DNA of 64,000 bases from Mangrovicella endophytica (GCF_002893625.1 NZ_PKMZ01000001.1:1116001-1180000), one strand, 5' to 3'; positions 39,832 through 49,365 are shown, counted from the stretch's first letter. Notes: generated by a model from the sequence alone, not told the origin. Made by a program: numbers and translations.

Positions 39832-42324
39832 TCAGGACGGTTTGCGCGGTACCTTCGGGACCGTACCGGAGCGCTTGGAGGCGGCCGGCGCGGCAGGAGC
39901 GGCTGCGACCGTCTCCTCGTCGTCCTCGATCTCCTCGGGCTCCTCGTCCTCGATCTCCTCGCCGTCCGGCGTCACCTTGGCGCGGCGCTTGGCTTTCGCC
40001 TCGACGTCCCGGCCCGCCTTGGCTGGCACTTCGTCGGCGATCGCTTCGAGCACCAGCTTCTTGGCGCCGGTCTCGTCCTCGCCCACGGTGACCTTCACCG
40101 TGCCGCCCTTCTTCAGCTTGCCGAACAGAACCTCGTCGGCGAGCGGCTTCTTGATGTATTCCTGAATAACCCGGCCGAGCGGACGCGCACCCATGTGCTC
40201 GTCATAGCCCTTGTCCGCGAGCCAGGCGACCGCCTCCGGCGCAAGATCGAAGGTGACGCCGCGCTCTGAGAGCTGAGCCTCGAGCTGCATCACGAACTTC
40301 TCCACCACCTGGTGGATCACCGGGGTCGGCAGGCCGCCGAACGGAATGATCGCATCCAGGCGGTTGCGGAACTCCGGCGTGAACAGGCGGTTGATCGCCT
40401 CCTCATCGGCACCGGTCCGCTTGGACGAGCCGAAGCCGATCGCGGCCCTGGCCATCTCGGACGCACCCGCATTCGTCGTCATGATCAGGATGACGTTGCG
40501 GAAGTCGATGCGCTTGCCGTTGTGATCCGTCAGCTTCCCGTGGTCCATGACCTGCAGGAGGATGTTGAACAGGTCCGGATGCGCCTTCTCGATCTCGTCG
40601 AGCAGCAGCACGCAATGCGGATGCTGGTCGACGCCATCGGTCAGGAGGCCGCCCTGGTCGAAACCGACATAGCCCGGAGGCGCGCCGATCAGCCGCGAGA
40701 CGGTATGCCGCTCCATGTATTCCGACATGTCGAAGCGCAGGAGCTCGACGCCGAGCGTTGAAGCAAGCTGCTTGGCGACCTCGGTCTTGCCGACGCCGGT
40801 CGGACCGGAGAACAGGTAGGAGCCGATCGGCTTCTCCGGCTCGCGAAGGCCTGCCCGCGACAGCTTGATCGCCGAGGCCAGCGCCTCGATCGCCGCATCC
40901 TGTCCGTAGACGACGCGCTTCAGCTGCTGGTCGAGATTGGCGAGCACCGCCTCGTCGTCCTTAGAGACCGACTTCGGCGGAATCCGCGCCATGGTTGCGA
41001 CGGTCGCCTCGATCTCACGGATGCCGATCTGCTTCTTGCGGCGCCCTTCCGGTAGCAGCATCTGCGACGCACCGGTCTCGTCGATCACGTCGATCGCCTT
41101 GTCCGGCAGCTTGCGGTCGTTGATGTAGCGCGCCGACAGCTCGACCGCCGAGCGGATCGCCTCATTGGTGAACTTCACGTGGTGGAAGTCCTCGAAATAA
41201 GGCTTCAGCCCCTTCAGGATCGAGACGGCATCCTCGATGCTCGGCTCCTTGACGTCGATCTTCTGGAAGCGGCGGACGAGCGCCCGGTCCTTCTCAAAGA
41301 ACTGGCGGTATTCCTTGTAGGTGGTCGAGCCGATGCAGCGGATCGCCCCGGATGACAGCGCCGGCTTCAGGAGGTTGGAAGCATCCATCGCCCCGCCCGA
41401 AGTGGCGCCGGCACCGATCACCGTGTGGATCTCGTCGATGAAGAGGACGGCGCCGGGGAACTCCTCGAGCTCCTTGACCACCTGCTTCAGCCGCTCCTCG
41501 AAGTCGCCGCGATAGCGCGTGCCGGCCAGCAGCGTGCCCATGTCGAGGGAGAAGATGGTGGCGTCCGCCAGCACTTCCGGAACGTCGCCCTCGACGATGC
41601 GCTTGGCCAGGCCCTCGGCGATCGCCGTCTTGCCCACGCCGGGATCACCGACATAGAGCGGATTGTTCTTCGACCGCCGGCAGAGCACCTGGATGGTGCG
41701 GTTGATCTCCTCGGCCCGCCCGATCAGGGGGTCGATCCGGCCGTTGCGCGCCTTCTCGTTGAGATCGACGCAGTAAGCGGTCAGCGCATCCTGGGCGTTC
41801 TTACGCCGCCCCTCCTCGTCGGTACCCAGCGTCGATTGCTCCTCTTCGGCAGCGCCGCGGACGGGACGGCTCTCCGAGCCGCCGGGACGCTTTGAGATAC
41901 CATGAGCGATGAAATTGACGGCGTCATAGCGCGTCATCTCCTGCTCCTGCAGGAAGAAGGCGGCATGACTTTCGCGTTCGGCGAAGATGGCGACGAGAAC
42001 GTTGGCGCCCGTCACCTCTTCGCGGCCGGACGACTGGACGTGGATGACGGCGCGCTGGATGACGCGGTGGAAGCCGGCCGTCGGCTTGGAGTCGTCGTCA
42101 TGCCCCGTCACGAGGTTGGCGAGCTCGCTGTCGATATACTCGGTCAGGCTGCCGCGCAGCGCATCGAGATCCACGCTGCAGCCCTTCATCACGGCTGCTG
42201 CGTCCTTGTCTTCCAGGAGCGCCAGCAGCAGGTGCTCTAGCGTCGCGAATTCCTGATGCCGCTCATTGGCGAAGGTCAGGGCCTGATGCAGCGACTTTTC
42301 CAGGCTTTGCGAAAATGTCGGCAA
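39832..42324 (-). CDS. clpA: ATP-dependent Clp protease ATP-binding subunit ClpA
   Basis: AAA+ unfoldase that feeds substrates to ClpP. The 830-residue protein has the double Clp-N domain (residues 1-150), first ATPase with [13 protein letters not shown] and [25 protein letters not shown], second ATPase with [13 protein letters not shown] and [13 protein letters not shown], and the IGF-type ClpP-binding loop region (AAIGFGSS). The C terminus is extended by about 60 charged residues (Lys/Arg then Glu-rich, ending KVPRKPS), longer than E. coli ClpA. It starts 8 nt after clpS. Confidence 0.98.
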   Translation of the reverse strand: MPTFSQSLEKSLHQALTFANERHQEFATLEHLLLALLEDKDAAAVMKGCSVDLDALRGSLTEYIDSELANLVTGHDDDSKPTAGFHRVIQRAVIHVQSSGREEVTGANVLVAIFAERESHAAFFLQEQEMTRYDAVNFIAHGISKRPGGSESRPVRGAAEEEQSTLGTDEEGRRKNAQDALTAYCVDLNEKARNGRIDPLIGRAEEINRTIQVLCRRSKNNPLYVGDPGVGKTAIAEGLAKRIVEGDVPEVLADATIFSLDMGTLLAGTRYRGDFEERLKQVVKELEEFPGAVLFIDEIHTVIGAGATSGGAMDASNLLKPALSSGAIRCIGSTTYKEYRQFFEKDRALVRRFQKIDVKEPSIEDAVSILKGLKPYFEDFHHVKFTNEAIRSAVELSARYINDRKLPDKAIDVIDETGASQMLLPEGRRKKQIGIREIEATVATMARIPPKSVSKDDEAVLANLDQQLKRVVYGQDAAIEALASAIKLSRAGLREPEKPIGSYLFSGPTGVGKTEVAKQLASTLGVELLRFDMSEYMERHTVSRLIGAPPGYVGFDQGGLLTDGVDQHPHCVLLLDEIEKAHPDLFNILLQVMDHGKLTDHNGKRIDFRNVILIMTTNAGASEMARAAIGFGSSKRTGADEEAINRLFTPEFRNRLDAIIPFGGLPTPVIHQVVEKFVMQLEAQLSERGVTFDLAPEAVAWLADKGYDEHMGARPLGRVIQEYIKKPLADEVLFGKLKKGGTVKVTVGEDETGAKKLVLEAIADEVPAKAGRDVEAKAKRRAKVTPDGEEIEDEEPEEIEDDEETVAAAPAAPAASKRSGTVPKVPRKPS

Positions 42325-42332
42325 GCTTCACC

Positions 42333-42719
42333 TCAATTCTTTTCCATCACGCATTGCAGCGGATGCTGGTGCTGACGGGCGAAATCCATGACCTGCGTCA
42401 CCTTGGTCTCGGCGACCTCGTAGGTGTAGACCCCGCACTCCCCCACACCGTGGTTGTGCACATGCAGCATGATCCTGGTGGCCGCTTCGCGATCCTTCTG
42501 GAAGAACCGCTCGAGCACGTGGATGACGAACTCCATCGGAGTGTAATCGTCGTTCAGAAGCAGGACCCTGTAAAGGTTCGGCTTCTTTGTCTTCGGCTTG
42601 GTCCGGGTGATGACCGACGTACCGCGGTCCACCCCATTCCCCGGACCCTTCCCCGCCTGCCCGCGCGCCGGAGCGCCCGCAGATGGCGTCGAGGGTCTTC
42701 TGTCAGTCAATGCCGCCAC
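42333..42719 (-). CDS. clpS: ATP-dependent Clp protease adaptor ClpS
   Basis: Adaptor that delivers N-degron substrates to ClpA. The C-terminal 90 residues are the ClpS fold: [25 protein letters not shown] with the N-end-rule pocket, [24 protein letters not shown], then HPLQCVMEK. The first 40 residues are a disordered Lys/Pro-rich lead, typical of rhizobial ClpS1. The start may be the GTG at 42719, or a TTG at 42710 that has GAGGTGG at good spacing. Co-transcribed with clpA. Confidence 0.96.
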   Translation of the reverse strand: MAALTDRRPSTPSAGAPARGQAGKGPGNGVDRGTSVITRTKPKTKKPNLYRVLLLNDDYTPMEFVIHVLERFFQKDREAATRIMLHVHNHGVGECGVYTYEVAETKVTQVMDFARQHQHPLQCVMEKN

Positions 42720-42896
42720 CTCGTCATTGCTCGATATGTAGGATCGCAGCCGCCCAATTTAAGGCGCCGAAGCGGATCGGCAAAGCGGATTGCCGGTCTT
42801 CGGCATCGTAAACGGCAGGGACTCGGCGGTTGCGTCGCGGCATCCTGACGCATCAGAGTCACCGCCGTCCAGCTATTGTCTCGGAGCCGTGCTGCG

Positions 42897-42929
42897 GAAA
42901 CGAAAAAGGCCCGGCATCAACCGGGCCTT
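42897..42929 (-). terminator. Intrinsic terminator after the phasin gene
   Basis: A 9-bp perfect stem (42906-42914 with 42921-42929) with a 6-nt loop is followed on the minus strand by TTTCGTTT. It lies 43 nt after the phasin stop. Confidence 0.9.
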
Positions 42930-42972
42930 CGTCGCATCATGTGGGTCGCGCTGGCTCAGGCTGCAAGCCGTG

Positions 42973-43356
42973 TCAGGCAGCGGCCTGCTGCGCCTCGTCG
43001 GCGGTCTTCGCGGCGGCCGTCTTGCCGAAGCTTGCGGCGCGTTCGAGCGCCGTCTCGAAAGGCTTGTAGCTCTCGCGCGCCATGTCGGAGCAGATCTCGC
43101 CGACCTTCGTGGCCTGCGACACCCAGGCCTGATAGGCGGACTTGGCGAATTCGTTCTGCAGCTCGACGGCCTTTTCGAGGCTGCGCACCTGCGCGAGCTG
43201 ACCGAAAGCCTGCGAGGACTGCTCGTAGGAGCGCTTGGTGAAGTCGCTGGTCTCGGCCGCGAGCTGCTGGAAGCCGAGGCTCATCGCGGACAGCGAACGA
43301 AGCGCGTTGTCCATGGCATCCTTGCCGGCCTTTCCGGCCTCTTCGTAGATGTTCAT
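42973..43356 (-). CDS. Phasin-family protein
   Basis: A 127-residue helical protein matching the phasin family (granule-associated proteins of polyhydroxyalkanoate storage). Features are the amphipathic helix DFTKRSYEQSSQAFGQLAQVRSLEKAVELQNEFAKSAYQAWVSQATKVGEI and an Ala-rich C terminus. No PHA synthase is in the window, so a granule role is inferred from family only. The ATG at 43356 has GGGAGA upstream. It has its own promoter (43417-43445) and terminator. Confidence 0.93.
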   Translation of the reverse strand: MNIYEEAGKAGKDAMDNALRSLSAMSLGFQQLAAETSDFTKRSYEQSSQAFGQLAQVRSLEKAVELQNEFAKSAYQAWVSQATKVGEICSDMARESYKPFETALERAASFGKTAAAKTADEAQQAAA

Positions 43357-43656
43357 CGCGTATCTCCCATCGAGCTTTGTTTGTGGCAGCTGCCGATCTC
43401 GTCGCAGCGCACAGCAAATATATTGCACTGCACAAAAGTTTACAAGCGCACGGCGTGACCCAGCGTCAAGACCATTGGGATTGCAGCGTTTTTGTCACGA
43501 AGGCGGAAGAGTTCGGCAACCATAAACGGATTGGTAAGCGCCCCGGCCTAGTCTCGCATCAACCGCCGGGATCATGGCGGCTCCGGGATCGCAGTTCGTG
43601 ATGGGCTCTCTCGGCAGGCGCTGATCCCCGTCCCGATCTTGAGCGAGAGAGTTGCC
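43357..43656. promoter_or_regulatory. Divergent region between the phasin and D,D-carboxypeptidase genes
   Basis: These 300 bp hold no supported gene. The phasin side has a clear sigma-70-type promoter with a TGC-rich operator-like cluster. The carboxypeptidase side has AACCATAAACGGATTGGTAAG at about 43519-43539, a partly symmetric sequence containing a CtrA-half-site-like AACCAT. No convincing second promoter was found. Confidence 0.5.
43417..43445 (-). promoter_or_regulatory. Phasin promoter with TGC-rich operator-like cluster
   Basis: On the minus strand TTGTAA and TATATT are spaced by exactly 17 bp. The spacer and the bases after the -10 element hold repeated TGC triplets (GTGCAGTGCA before the -10 element, then TTGCTGTGCGCTGC after it). 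TGC-rich sequences are the known targets of PhaR-type regulators of phasin genes, so control by a PhaR homologue is likely but not shown. Confidence 0.7.
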
Positions 43657-45159
43657 GTGCGTCAGTCATTCGAAGGCTTCAAGAGCATTGCCGTCAGCGT
43701 CACCCGCACCGCCGGTGCCGCCGCACTCGGCGCGACGATCCTGATGCAGGCCCCGGCGGCGCAGGCAGCGCCCGAGCGCTACGCCGCCTTCGTCATCGAC
43801 GCCAATAACGGCAATGTTCTCTACGCCCGCAACGCCGACGACTACCGCTATCCGGCGTCGCTCACGAAGATGATGACGCTCTACATGCTGTTCGAGCAGA
43901 TCCAGAACGGCCGCATGAGCCTGTCGACGCCGATGAAGGTCTCCTCCTACGCCTCGACCCGCGCGCCTTCGAAGCTCGGGCTGCGGCCGGGCAGCTCGCT
44001 CACCGCGGAGGAAGCGATCCTCGGCCTCGTCACCAAGTCCGCCAACGACGCTGCGGCGGTGATCGCCGAGCATATCGGCGGCTCGGAGGAGCGTTTCGCC
44101 GAGATGATGACAGCTAAGGCACGCCGCCTCGGCATGTCCAAGACGACCTTCCGCAACGCCAACGGTCTGCCCAACCCGGCGCAGAAGACGACCGCTCGCG
44201 ACATGGCCACGCTCGGCATTGCGCTGCGCGAACATTTCCCGAGCCAGTACAAGTACTTCAGCACGCGGTCCTTCAACTTCCGTGGGCAGGTGATCGGCAA
44301 CCACAATCGCGTGCTGCGCCGCGTCGAAGGCGCCGACGGCATCAAGACCGGCTACATCAACGCCTCCGGCTTCAACCTCGTGACGTCCGTCGCGACCGGC
44401 AACAAGAAGCTGGTCGGCGTCGTGATGGGCGGCGCGACTGCCAAGTCGCGCGATGACGAGATGGTCAAGCTGGTCACCAAGTACCTGCCGCAGGCCAGCG
44501 GCCGCGCGGCCGGCGAGCCGCTCATCGCCAGCCGCCCGGAAGCCACGACACCACGCGTGACCATGGCATCCGTCGATCTGCCGAAGCGCGGCCCGGTGCC
44601 GGACTTCCGGGCCGCCTCCGAAGAGGACATCGATCAGCGCGTCGCCCTCGCCTATGGCTCGGGTGCCGCCGGTGCCGTCGCCGCCATGCCGGTTCCAGCC
44701 CGCAAGCCGCTCGTCGGTCGCCAGGCGCTGCGTGCGGCGCTGGTCTCGGAGGAGCCGGTGGCGATGCCGAGCCTGCGTCAGCAGTTCCAGCGTCCGGTGT
44801 CCAACCGCTCGCTCGGCGCGCCGATGCCGCCAGCCTCGATCCCGGGCGGCGTCGATCTCGATCCGGGCACCACGGGTTCGGTGGCGCGTGCGGCGCCGGC
44901 CTCGGCCTACAGCGCCGCTCCGAGCTCTGCTTATGTCGTCCAGATCGCGGCCGTGCCGACGAAGGACGGCGCCATGGCGATGCTCGCGGAAGCGCAGCGC
45001 AAGTCCGGCTCCGCGCTCGCCAGTGCCCAGCCTTTCACCGAGACGGTGGGCAACCTTTACCGCGCCCGCTTCGCCGGCTTCGACAGCAAGGAGCAGGCAA
45101 ACCGCGCCTGCGTCGCGCTGAAGAAGAGCTCCTATTCCTGCTACGCGGTCGCCAACTAG
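43657..45159 (+). CDS. D-alanyl-D-alanine carboxypeptidase (S11 family) with SPOR domain
   Basis: Periplasmic penicillin-binding protein trimming the last D-Ala of peptidoglycan side chains. The 500-residue protein has a signal peptide (to about AAQA), then the transpeptidase-like domain with SLTK (S68-K71), SAN (from 128) and KTG (from 230). After a Pro/Ala-rich linker a SPOR domain occupies about the last 75 residues (YVVQIAAVPTKDGAMAMLAEAQ). SPOR domains bind denuded glycan at division sites. GTG at 43657 is used; TTG at 43639 is an alternative. Transcribed divergently from the phasin gene. Confidence 0.93.
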   Translation: MRQSFEGFKSIAVSVTRTAGAAALGATILMQAPAAQAAPERYAAFVIDANNGNVLYARNADDYRYPASLTKMMTLYMLFEQIQNGRMSLSTPMKVSSYASTRAPSKLGLRPGSSLTAEEAILGLVTKSANDAAAVIAEHIGGSEERFAEMMTAKARRLGMSKTTFRNANGLPNPAQKTTARDMATLGIALREHFPSQYKYFSTRSFNFRGQVIGNHNRVLRRVEGADGIKTGYINASGFNLVTSVATGNKKLVGVVMGGATAKSRDDEMVKLVTKYLPQASGRAAGEPLIASRPEATTPRVTMASVDLPKRGPVPDFRAASEEDIDQRVALAYGSGAAGAVAAMPVPARKPLVGRQALRAALVSEEPVAMPSLRQQFQRPVSNRSLGAPMPPASIPGGVDLDPGTTGSVARAAPASAYSAAPSSAYVVQIAAVPTKDGAMAMLAEAQRKSGSALASAQPFTETVGNLYRARFAGFDSKEQANRACVALKKSSYSCYAVAN

Positions 45160-45229
45160 GCACCGCCGGCCGGCAGCCGGTCAGGCTGCCACACCAATCA
45201 AACTTGCACCCGCGTCCGGAGACTTCCTG

Positions 45230-45490
45230 ATGACCGTCGAAACGCGCCTTGGCCTCGTCGATGCCACCGCCGCACCAGCCCATGCCGGGGGCGTCCATGT
45301 CCTGTCGCAGGCTGCGGCACGGATCGCCGACTACCGCGAGGGACGCTCGCGGCTGAAGGCGAAGGACCTCGTCGGCCTCCTCCTCTCCCACGGCGCCCGC
45401 GCCTGGCGCTCCTCGCAGCCGACGGCCCACACCCGCCTGCGCGTGACCTCGCCGTCTGGCACGATCGCGGTCCGCATCCGCTTCCGCTGA
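45230..45490 (+). CDS. Small hypothetical protein
   Basis: An 86-residue basic protein, not recognised. It has no membrane helix and no signal peptide. The middle (VLSQAAARIADYREGRSRLKAKDLVGLLLSHGARAWRSS) may be helical, and the end (TRLRVTSPSGTIAVRIRFR) is strand-like. GGAG lies 8-9 nt before the ATG, which supports translation. It sits 70 nt after the carboxypeptidase gene on the same strand and converges on the DUF1489 gene. It could be real but unconserved. Confidence 0.6.
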   Translation: MTVETRLGLVDATAAPAHAGGVHVLSQAAARIADYREGRSRLKAKDLVGLLLSHGARAWRSSQPTAHTRLRVTSPSGTIAVRIRFR

Positions 45491-45528
45491 TACGGTTACG
45501 GCGTCCGGCCTCCTGAGCGCCGGCGGCC

Positions 45529-45963
45529 CTACAACAGGCCAAGCTCGGCGAGTTCGCGCTTCAGTGCCGCCGGCAGGCCTGCGTCACCACCTCCATCGTC
45601 ACTGTCGGCCGGTGCTTCCTCGGCCTTCAGATAGCGCCAGCCCTGGAAGGCCCGCCGCGGCTGCCACTCGGTCAAGGCGAAACGCGGCTCGAGGACGATA
45701 CGGCATCGCCTGATGCCCTCGCCATCCGTGAACGGCCTGAGGTCGAGGATCGGCTGGCGCACCTGCACCTGACCCTTGATCACCCAGTAGAGCGAGCCGC
45801 CGTTAAGGATCTCCTCGACGCGCTTCGGGATCATCCGGGTCGTGTGGATCTGCTCGGCGACGAGGCCCTGCGCCTGTTGCGACGCCAGTCGTTCTTCGAC
45901 ATAGGACTTCAACTCGTCGACCGTGTCGACGCCGACGCAGAGCTTGACGATGTGGAGAGGCAT
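45529..45963 (-). CDS. DUF1489 family protein
   Basis: A 144-residue soluble protein of unknown function, conserved in alphaproteobacteria. The family pattern is clear: LHIVKLCVGVDTVDEL at the start, HTTRMIPKRVEEILNGGSLYWVIKG in the middle, RCRIVLEPRFALTEWQPRRAFQGWRYL near the end. The ATG at 45961-45963 begins the homology; the 30-codon open extension upstream is not used. Divergent from the DUF599 gene, 101 nt apart. Confidence 0.9.
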   Translation of the reverse strand: MPLHIVKLCVGVDTVDELKSYVEERLASQQAQGLVAEQIHTTRMIPKRVEEILNGGSLYWVIKGQVQVRQPILDLRPFTDGEGIRRCRIVLEPRFALTEWQPRRAFQGWRYLKAEEAPADSDDGGGDAGLPAALKRELAELGLL

Positions 45964-46064
45964 GACGTCTCCATGCGGCCAGCGGCCGGAGTCGTCAAGC
46001 GGCTGCGGCGTTGCGGTGGGGCCTTCCGTCTGCGACAAGATCGCGTGGATCACGGCAGGGCGGC

Positions 46065-46769
46065 ATGAGCATCTTCGGCCTTACGGACGCAGCGGCGCTC
46101 GGCTTCTTCCTGGCTGCCTGGATCAGCTACAGCTGGGTCACCGATCACAGCAGTCTCGCCCGGCATGGCCTCAGCCGCGCCATGAACGAGCAGCGCCGCC
46201 GCTGGCTGAATGTCATGCAGGCGCGCGATCTCAGGATGATCGACACGGCGATCTTGACCGGGCTGCAGCAGGGCACCGCCTTCTTCGCCTCGGCTTGCAT
46301 CTTCGCCATCGGCGGCTGCTTCGCCCTGCTCGGCTCTGCCGATCGCATCGCCGCGATCGCCTCGGACCTGCCGATCACCGGCGGCTTCAACCGCATGCTG
46401 GTGGAGACCAAGCTCCTCGGCCTCGTCGTGATCTTCGCCTTCTCCTTCTTCAAGTTCGGCTGGAGCTATCGCCTGTTCAACTACTGCTCCATCCTGCTCG
46501 GCGCGGTGCCGATGCGTGGCGACCCCGCCTACACGCCGAAGGAAAGCGCTGCGGCTCTGGAGCGGACCGTGCGGATGAACCAGCTGGCGGCGGCGCACTT
46601 CAACGCGGGCCTGCGCGCGATCTTCTTCGGCCTGGCCTATCTCGGCTGGTTCCTCGGACCGGCGATCCTTGGCGTGACCACTGTGCTCGTCGTCGCGATC
46701 CTGTCACACCGCCAGTTCTTCTCGGCGGCGCAGCGCGCGGTATCGGGCAGCGGAGGCAGACCCTCATGA
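46065..46769 (+). CDS. DUF599 family membrane protein
   Basis: A 234-residue inner-membrane protein with four or five predicted helices and unknown function. The DUF599 core is visible: RRRWLNVMQARDLRMIDTAILTGLQQGTAFFASACIFAIGG, then FSFFKFGWSYRLFNYCSILLGAVP, then RTVRMNQLAAAHFNAGLRAIFFGLAYLGWF. The stop overlaps the next gene (DUF3253) in ATGA, so the two are co-translated. Confidence 0.92.
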   Translation: MSIFGLTDAAALGFFLAAWISYSWVTDHSSLARHGLSRAMNEQRRRWLNVMQARDLRMIDTAILTGLQQGTAFFASACIFAIGGCFALLGSADRIAAIASDLPITGGFNRMLVETKLLGLVVIFAFSFFKFGWSYRLFNYCSILLGAVPMRGDPAYTPKESAAALERTVRMNQLAAAHFNAGLRAIFFGLAYLGWFLGPAILGVTTVLVVAILSHRQFFSAAQRAVSGSGGRPS

Positions 46770-47137
46770 GCGACGACATCGCCTCGCCGGCCGTTCTGCG
46801 CGCCACGATCGAAGCCATGGTCGCCGAGCGCGGCCCAGGCAAGACCGTGTGCCCGTCCGAGGTCGCGCGGCACCTTGCCGGAGCGGACGAGAAGCGCTGG
46901 CGCCTCCTGATGAAGCCGATCCGCCGCGAGGCCGAGGCGCTCGTCGCCAGCGGCAGCGTCGTGCTGCGGCGCAAGGGCCGCATCGTCGATCCCGCGACGC
47001 TGAAGGGCATCTATCGGATCGGCCCGGTCGGAGAGGACGACAGCGCAATCGTTCAGGAGGATGGTGCAGATGGCGGAGACGGCGCCTCGGCTGACGGTGC
47101 CGGGAACAGCGCGTCGGTGCGCCCCGTCAGCCGGTAG
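46766..47137 (+). CDS. DUF3253 family protein
   Basis: A 123-residue protein. Residues 8-80 match the DUF3253 winged-helix-like fold: LRATIEAMVAERGPGKTVCPSEVARHLAG, then WRLLMKPIRREAEALVASGSVVLRRKGRIVD. The last 30 residues are Gly/Asp/Ser-rich. The ATG lies in a 4-nt overlap with the DUF599 gene. Its final 85 nt overlap the 3' end of the convergent ydcF-like gene, which is unusual. The function is unknown. Confidence 0.87.
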   Translation: MSDDIASPAVLRATIEAMVAERGPGKTVCPSEVARHLAGADEKRWRLLMKPIRREAEALVASGSVVLRRKGRIVDPATLKGIYRIGPVGEDDSAIVQEDGADGGDGASADGAGNSASVRPVSR

Positions 47138-47883
47138 GCCATAAGGCCGATATACTCGCGGATGGCAAAATGCACCTTCTCGAGGTTGCGGGTCGTGTCG
47201 GTGGATGGCCGCCAGACGGCCGCGCCGGCTGGGGTCCGATAATCGACGGGATACGGCACGACGTCGAAGCCGGCCGTACGGAAGCAGCCGACGGCACGCG
47301 GCATGTGGTAGGCGGAGGTGACCAGCAGCCAGGTCTCGCCGGGCTTCGCTGCGCCAAGCTCCTTGCTGAAGAGCGCGTTCTCCACCGTATTGCGGGCTCG
47401 CGACTCCAGGATCAGCCGGCCCTTCGGCAGGCCGAGCGAGCTGAACAGCTGCTCGGCCGAGTCAGCCTCGGACACGTCGTCGTCGAAGACGGCCGCAACG
47501 CCTCCTGAAAAGATCACCTTAGCTTCCGGGTAGCGCAGCGCCAGCGCCACGGCCGACGTGACCCGGTCGCCGGCTTCGTTCAGCTCCGGCTCGAAGCGTG
47601 TGGTCGCCACGCGCGTGTCGAAGGAGCCGCCGAGCACGACGATGCCGTCCACATGCTCGGGCAGCGACGGCCGCGGAAAGCGGTTCTCCAGCGCCGCGAT
47701 CATCAGGAGGCCGAGAGGACTGAACACGGCAACGGCAAAGAAGACGGCGGCGACGACGCCGAGTCCGGTGCTCGTTCGCGGAAAGCCGAGGAGGCGCAGC
47801 AGCAGCGCGGCAAGCACCAGCAGCGCGATGGCGACCAGCGGCTGCAGCAGCATCCAGGCGATCTTGGACAGAATGAAGAACAC
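47053..47883 (-). CDS. YdcF-family (DUF218) membrane protein
   Basis: A 276-residue protein with two N-terminal helices (residues 1-65) and a periplasmic or cytosolic DUF218 domain: GIVVLGGSFDTRVA, AKVIFSGG, LILESRARNTVENALFSKEL, LLVTSAYHMPRAVGCFRTAGFDVVPYPVDYR. The family includes ElyC and SanA, envelope factors linked to undecaprenyl-phosphate metabolism; the exact role is unknown. The last 28 codons overlap DUF3253 on the other strand and encode a Pro/Ser/Ala tail. Confidence 0.9.
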   Translation of the reverse strand: MFFILSKIAWMLLQPLVAIALLVLAALLLRLLGFPRTSTGLGVVAAVFFAVAVFSPLGLLMIAALENRFPRPSLPEHVDGIVVLGGSFDTRVATTRFEPELNEAGDRVTSAVALALRYPEAKVIFSGGVAAVFDDDVSEADSAEQLFSSLGLPKGRLILESRARNTVENALFSKELGAAKPGETWLLVTSAYHMPRAVGCFRTAGFDVVPYPVDYRTPAGAAVWRPSTDTTRNLEKVHFAIREYIGLMAYRLTGRTDALFPAPSAEAPSPPSAPSS

Positions 47884-47925
47884 GAGCGATATCCGTGACT
47901 TGCATGGGCTATTAGATCAGGGACG

Positions 47926-49365
47926 TCAGCGGCGATCCGGCGCCGGCGCGGTGCCGCGCTGCAAGGACGGATCGCCTTGCGCACGCGTCGCGGAGCCTCC
48001 ATCATCGCGCTCCGCCGCCGCGTCGTCCGGCGCCTCCGGCCCGACGTCCGAAATCCCGGCGCCGCTCGACACTGTGGTCGACGGTGCGGAACGGATCGTA
48101 ATCTCCCGGCGCGGATAGGGAACGGTGATCCCGTTGGCCTTGAAGGCATCCCAGATCGCCAGCAGCACCTGTCCCTTGACGTTGGCGAGGCCGGCCGGCG
48201 GATCGCTGATCCAGAAGCGTACGACATATTCCAGCGCATAGTCGCCGAAGCCGGTCAGCCAGCAGACCGCCCCCTTGTTCGTCACCACGCGGTTGACGCC
48301 GATCGTCGCTTCCTTGGCGATGCGGATCACCTCGTGCGGATCGCAATCGTAGGAGGCGTGAAAGCGCACGTCGATGCGCACCAGCTCGTTGGTGAAGGAC
48401 CAGTTGATCACCCGCCCGGTGATGAAATCCTCGTTCGGGATCAGGTACTCTTTGCCGTCGCGAGTGCCGACGGAGACATACCGGGCATGCAGCTCGCGGA
48501 TCCAGCCGAAGGTGTCATCGAGCGAGATCGTGTCGCCCGGCTTGATCGACCGGTCGAGCAGGATGATGATCCCGGAGATGAAGTTCGAGACCACCTTCTG
48601 AAGGCCGAAGCCGAGCCCGACGCCGAGCGCGCCGGACAGCACGGTGAAGGCCGTCAGGTCGACACCAATCGAGGCGAGTGCCACGGCGAGTCCGACCACG
48701 ATCAGCGTGAACTTCAGCACCTTGCCGATGAGCACGCGCAGCGTCGGCGTCAGCTCCTCGCTGCGCTGGACGCGGCGGTCGAGGAAGCGGCCGACCGTCA
48801 TCGCGATCCACAGCGTCACGACGATCACAGCGATCGCCTTCAGCACGAGAAGCGCGGAAATGCGTGACGAACCGATGGTGATGGCAGCCGCATCCAGCGC
48901 GGTCGCGACGGGCATGGTGAGGTCGAGGATCGACAGGGCCGCCATGACCGAGGCGACGATCGTGATGATCCGTGCCAGCAGGCGGTTGCGCACGATCCGC
49001 GAGATGACGGCGATCGCGAAATAGGCCGCCGCGAGCGCCAGAACGATCCAGACGAGGCGCGACGGGCGCACCGCGACGACACGATCGACGACCGTTACCA
49101 TCCAGAGCAGGAGCACGAAGTAGAAGAGCTGCAGCCGCCGGCGGAACGCGACGATGATGCGCAGGATGCCAGGTGCGCCTTTTATCCGCCGCGCCTGCTC
49201 CTCGATCGGCTGGTGCGTCAGGCGGTAGAGCAGCCAGGCCAGCAGGTAGCAGGCGGCGATGACCAGCAGCTGGATGATCGCCGACGGCTGGTGGAAGTAG
49301 GTGAAGGCTGAACGCGCGCCGGCGAGCGCCGTATCGGCGAGATCGCCGATGTCGGCATTGTCCAT
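47926..49365 (-). CDS. MscS-family mechanosensitive ion channel
   Basis: Inner-membrane channel of 479 residues. Several helices fill residues 25-260. The pore helix and beta domain follow: VLSGALGVGLGFGLQKVVSNFISGIIILLDRSIKPGDTISL, then FGWIRELHARYVSVGTRDGKEYLIPNEDFITGRVINWS. A C-terminal alpha/beta domain and a disordered Ser/Pro tail follow. Such channels open on hypo-osmotic shock. The start ATG overlaps the stop of the aldo/keto reductase gene by one base (TGATG). Confidence 0.94.
   Translation of the reverse strand: MDNADIGDLADTALAGARSAFTYFHQPSAIIQLLVIAACYLLAWLLYRLTHQPIEEQARRIKGAPGILRIIVAFRRRLQLFYFVLLLWMVTVVDRVVAVRPSRLVWIVLALAAAYFAIAVISRIVRNRLLARIITIVASVMAALSILDLTMPVATALDAAAITIGSSRISALLVLKAIAVIVVTLWIAMTVGRFLDRRVQRSEELTPTLRVLIGKVLKFTLIVVGLAVALASIGVDLTAFTVLSGALGVGLGFGLQKVVSNFISGIIILLDRSIKPGDTISLDDTFGWIRELHARYVSVGTRDGKEYLIPNEDFITGRVINWSFTNELVRIDVRFHASYDCDPHEVIRIAKEATIGVNRVVTNKGAVCWLTGFGDYALEYVVRFWISDPPAGLANVKGQVLLAIWDAFKANGITVPYPRREITIRSAPSTTVSSGAGISDVGPEAPDDAAAERDDGGSATRAQGDPSLQRGTAPAPDRR

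Noticed and set aside
45923-46765. Upstream part of the frame containing DUF3253
   Set aside because: It lies in a second frame of the DUF599 gene; the ATG at 46766 is in a classic ATGA overlap.
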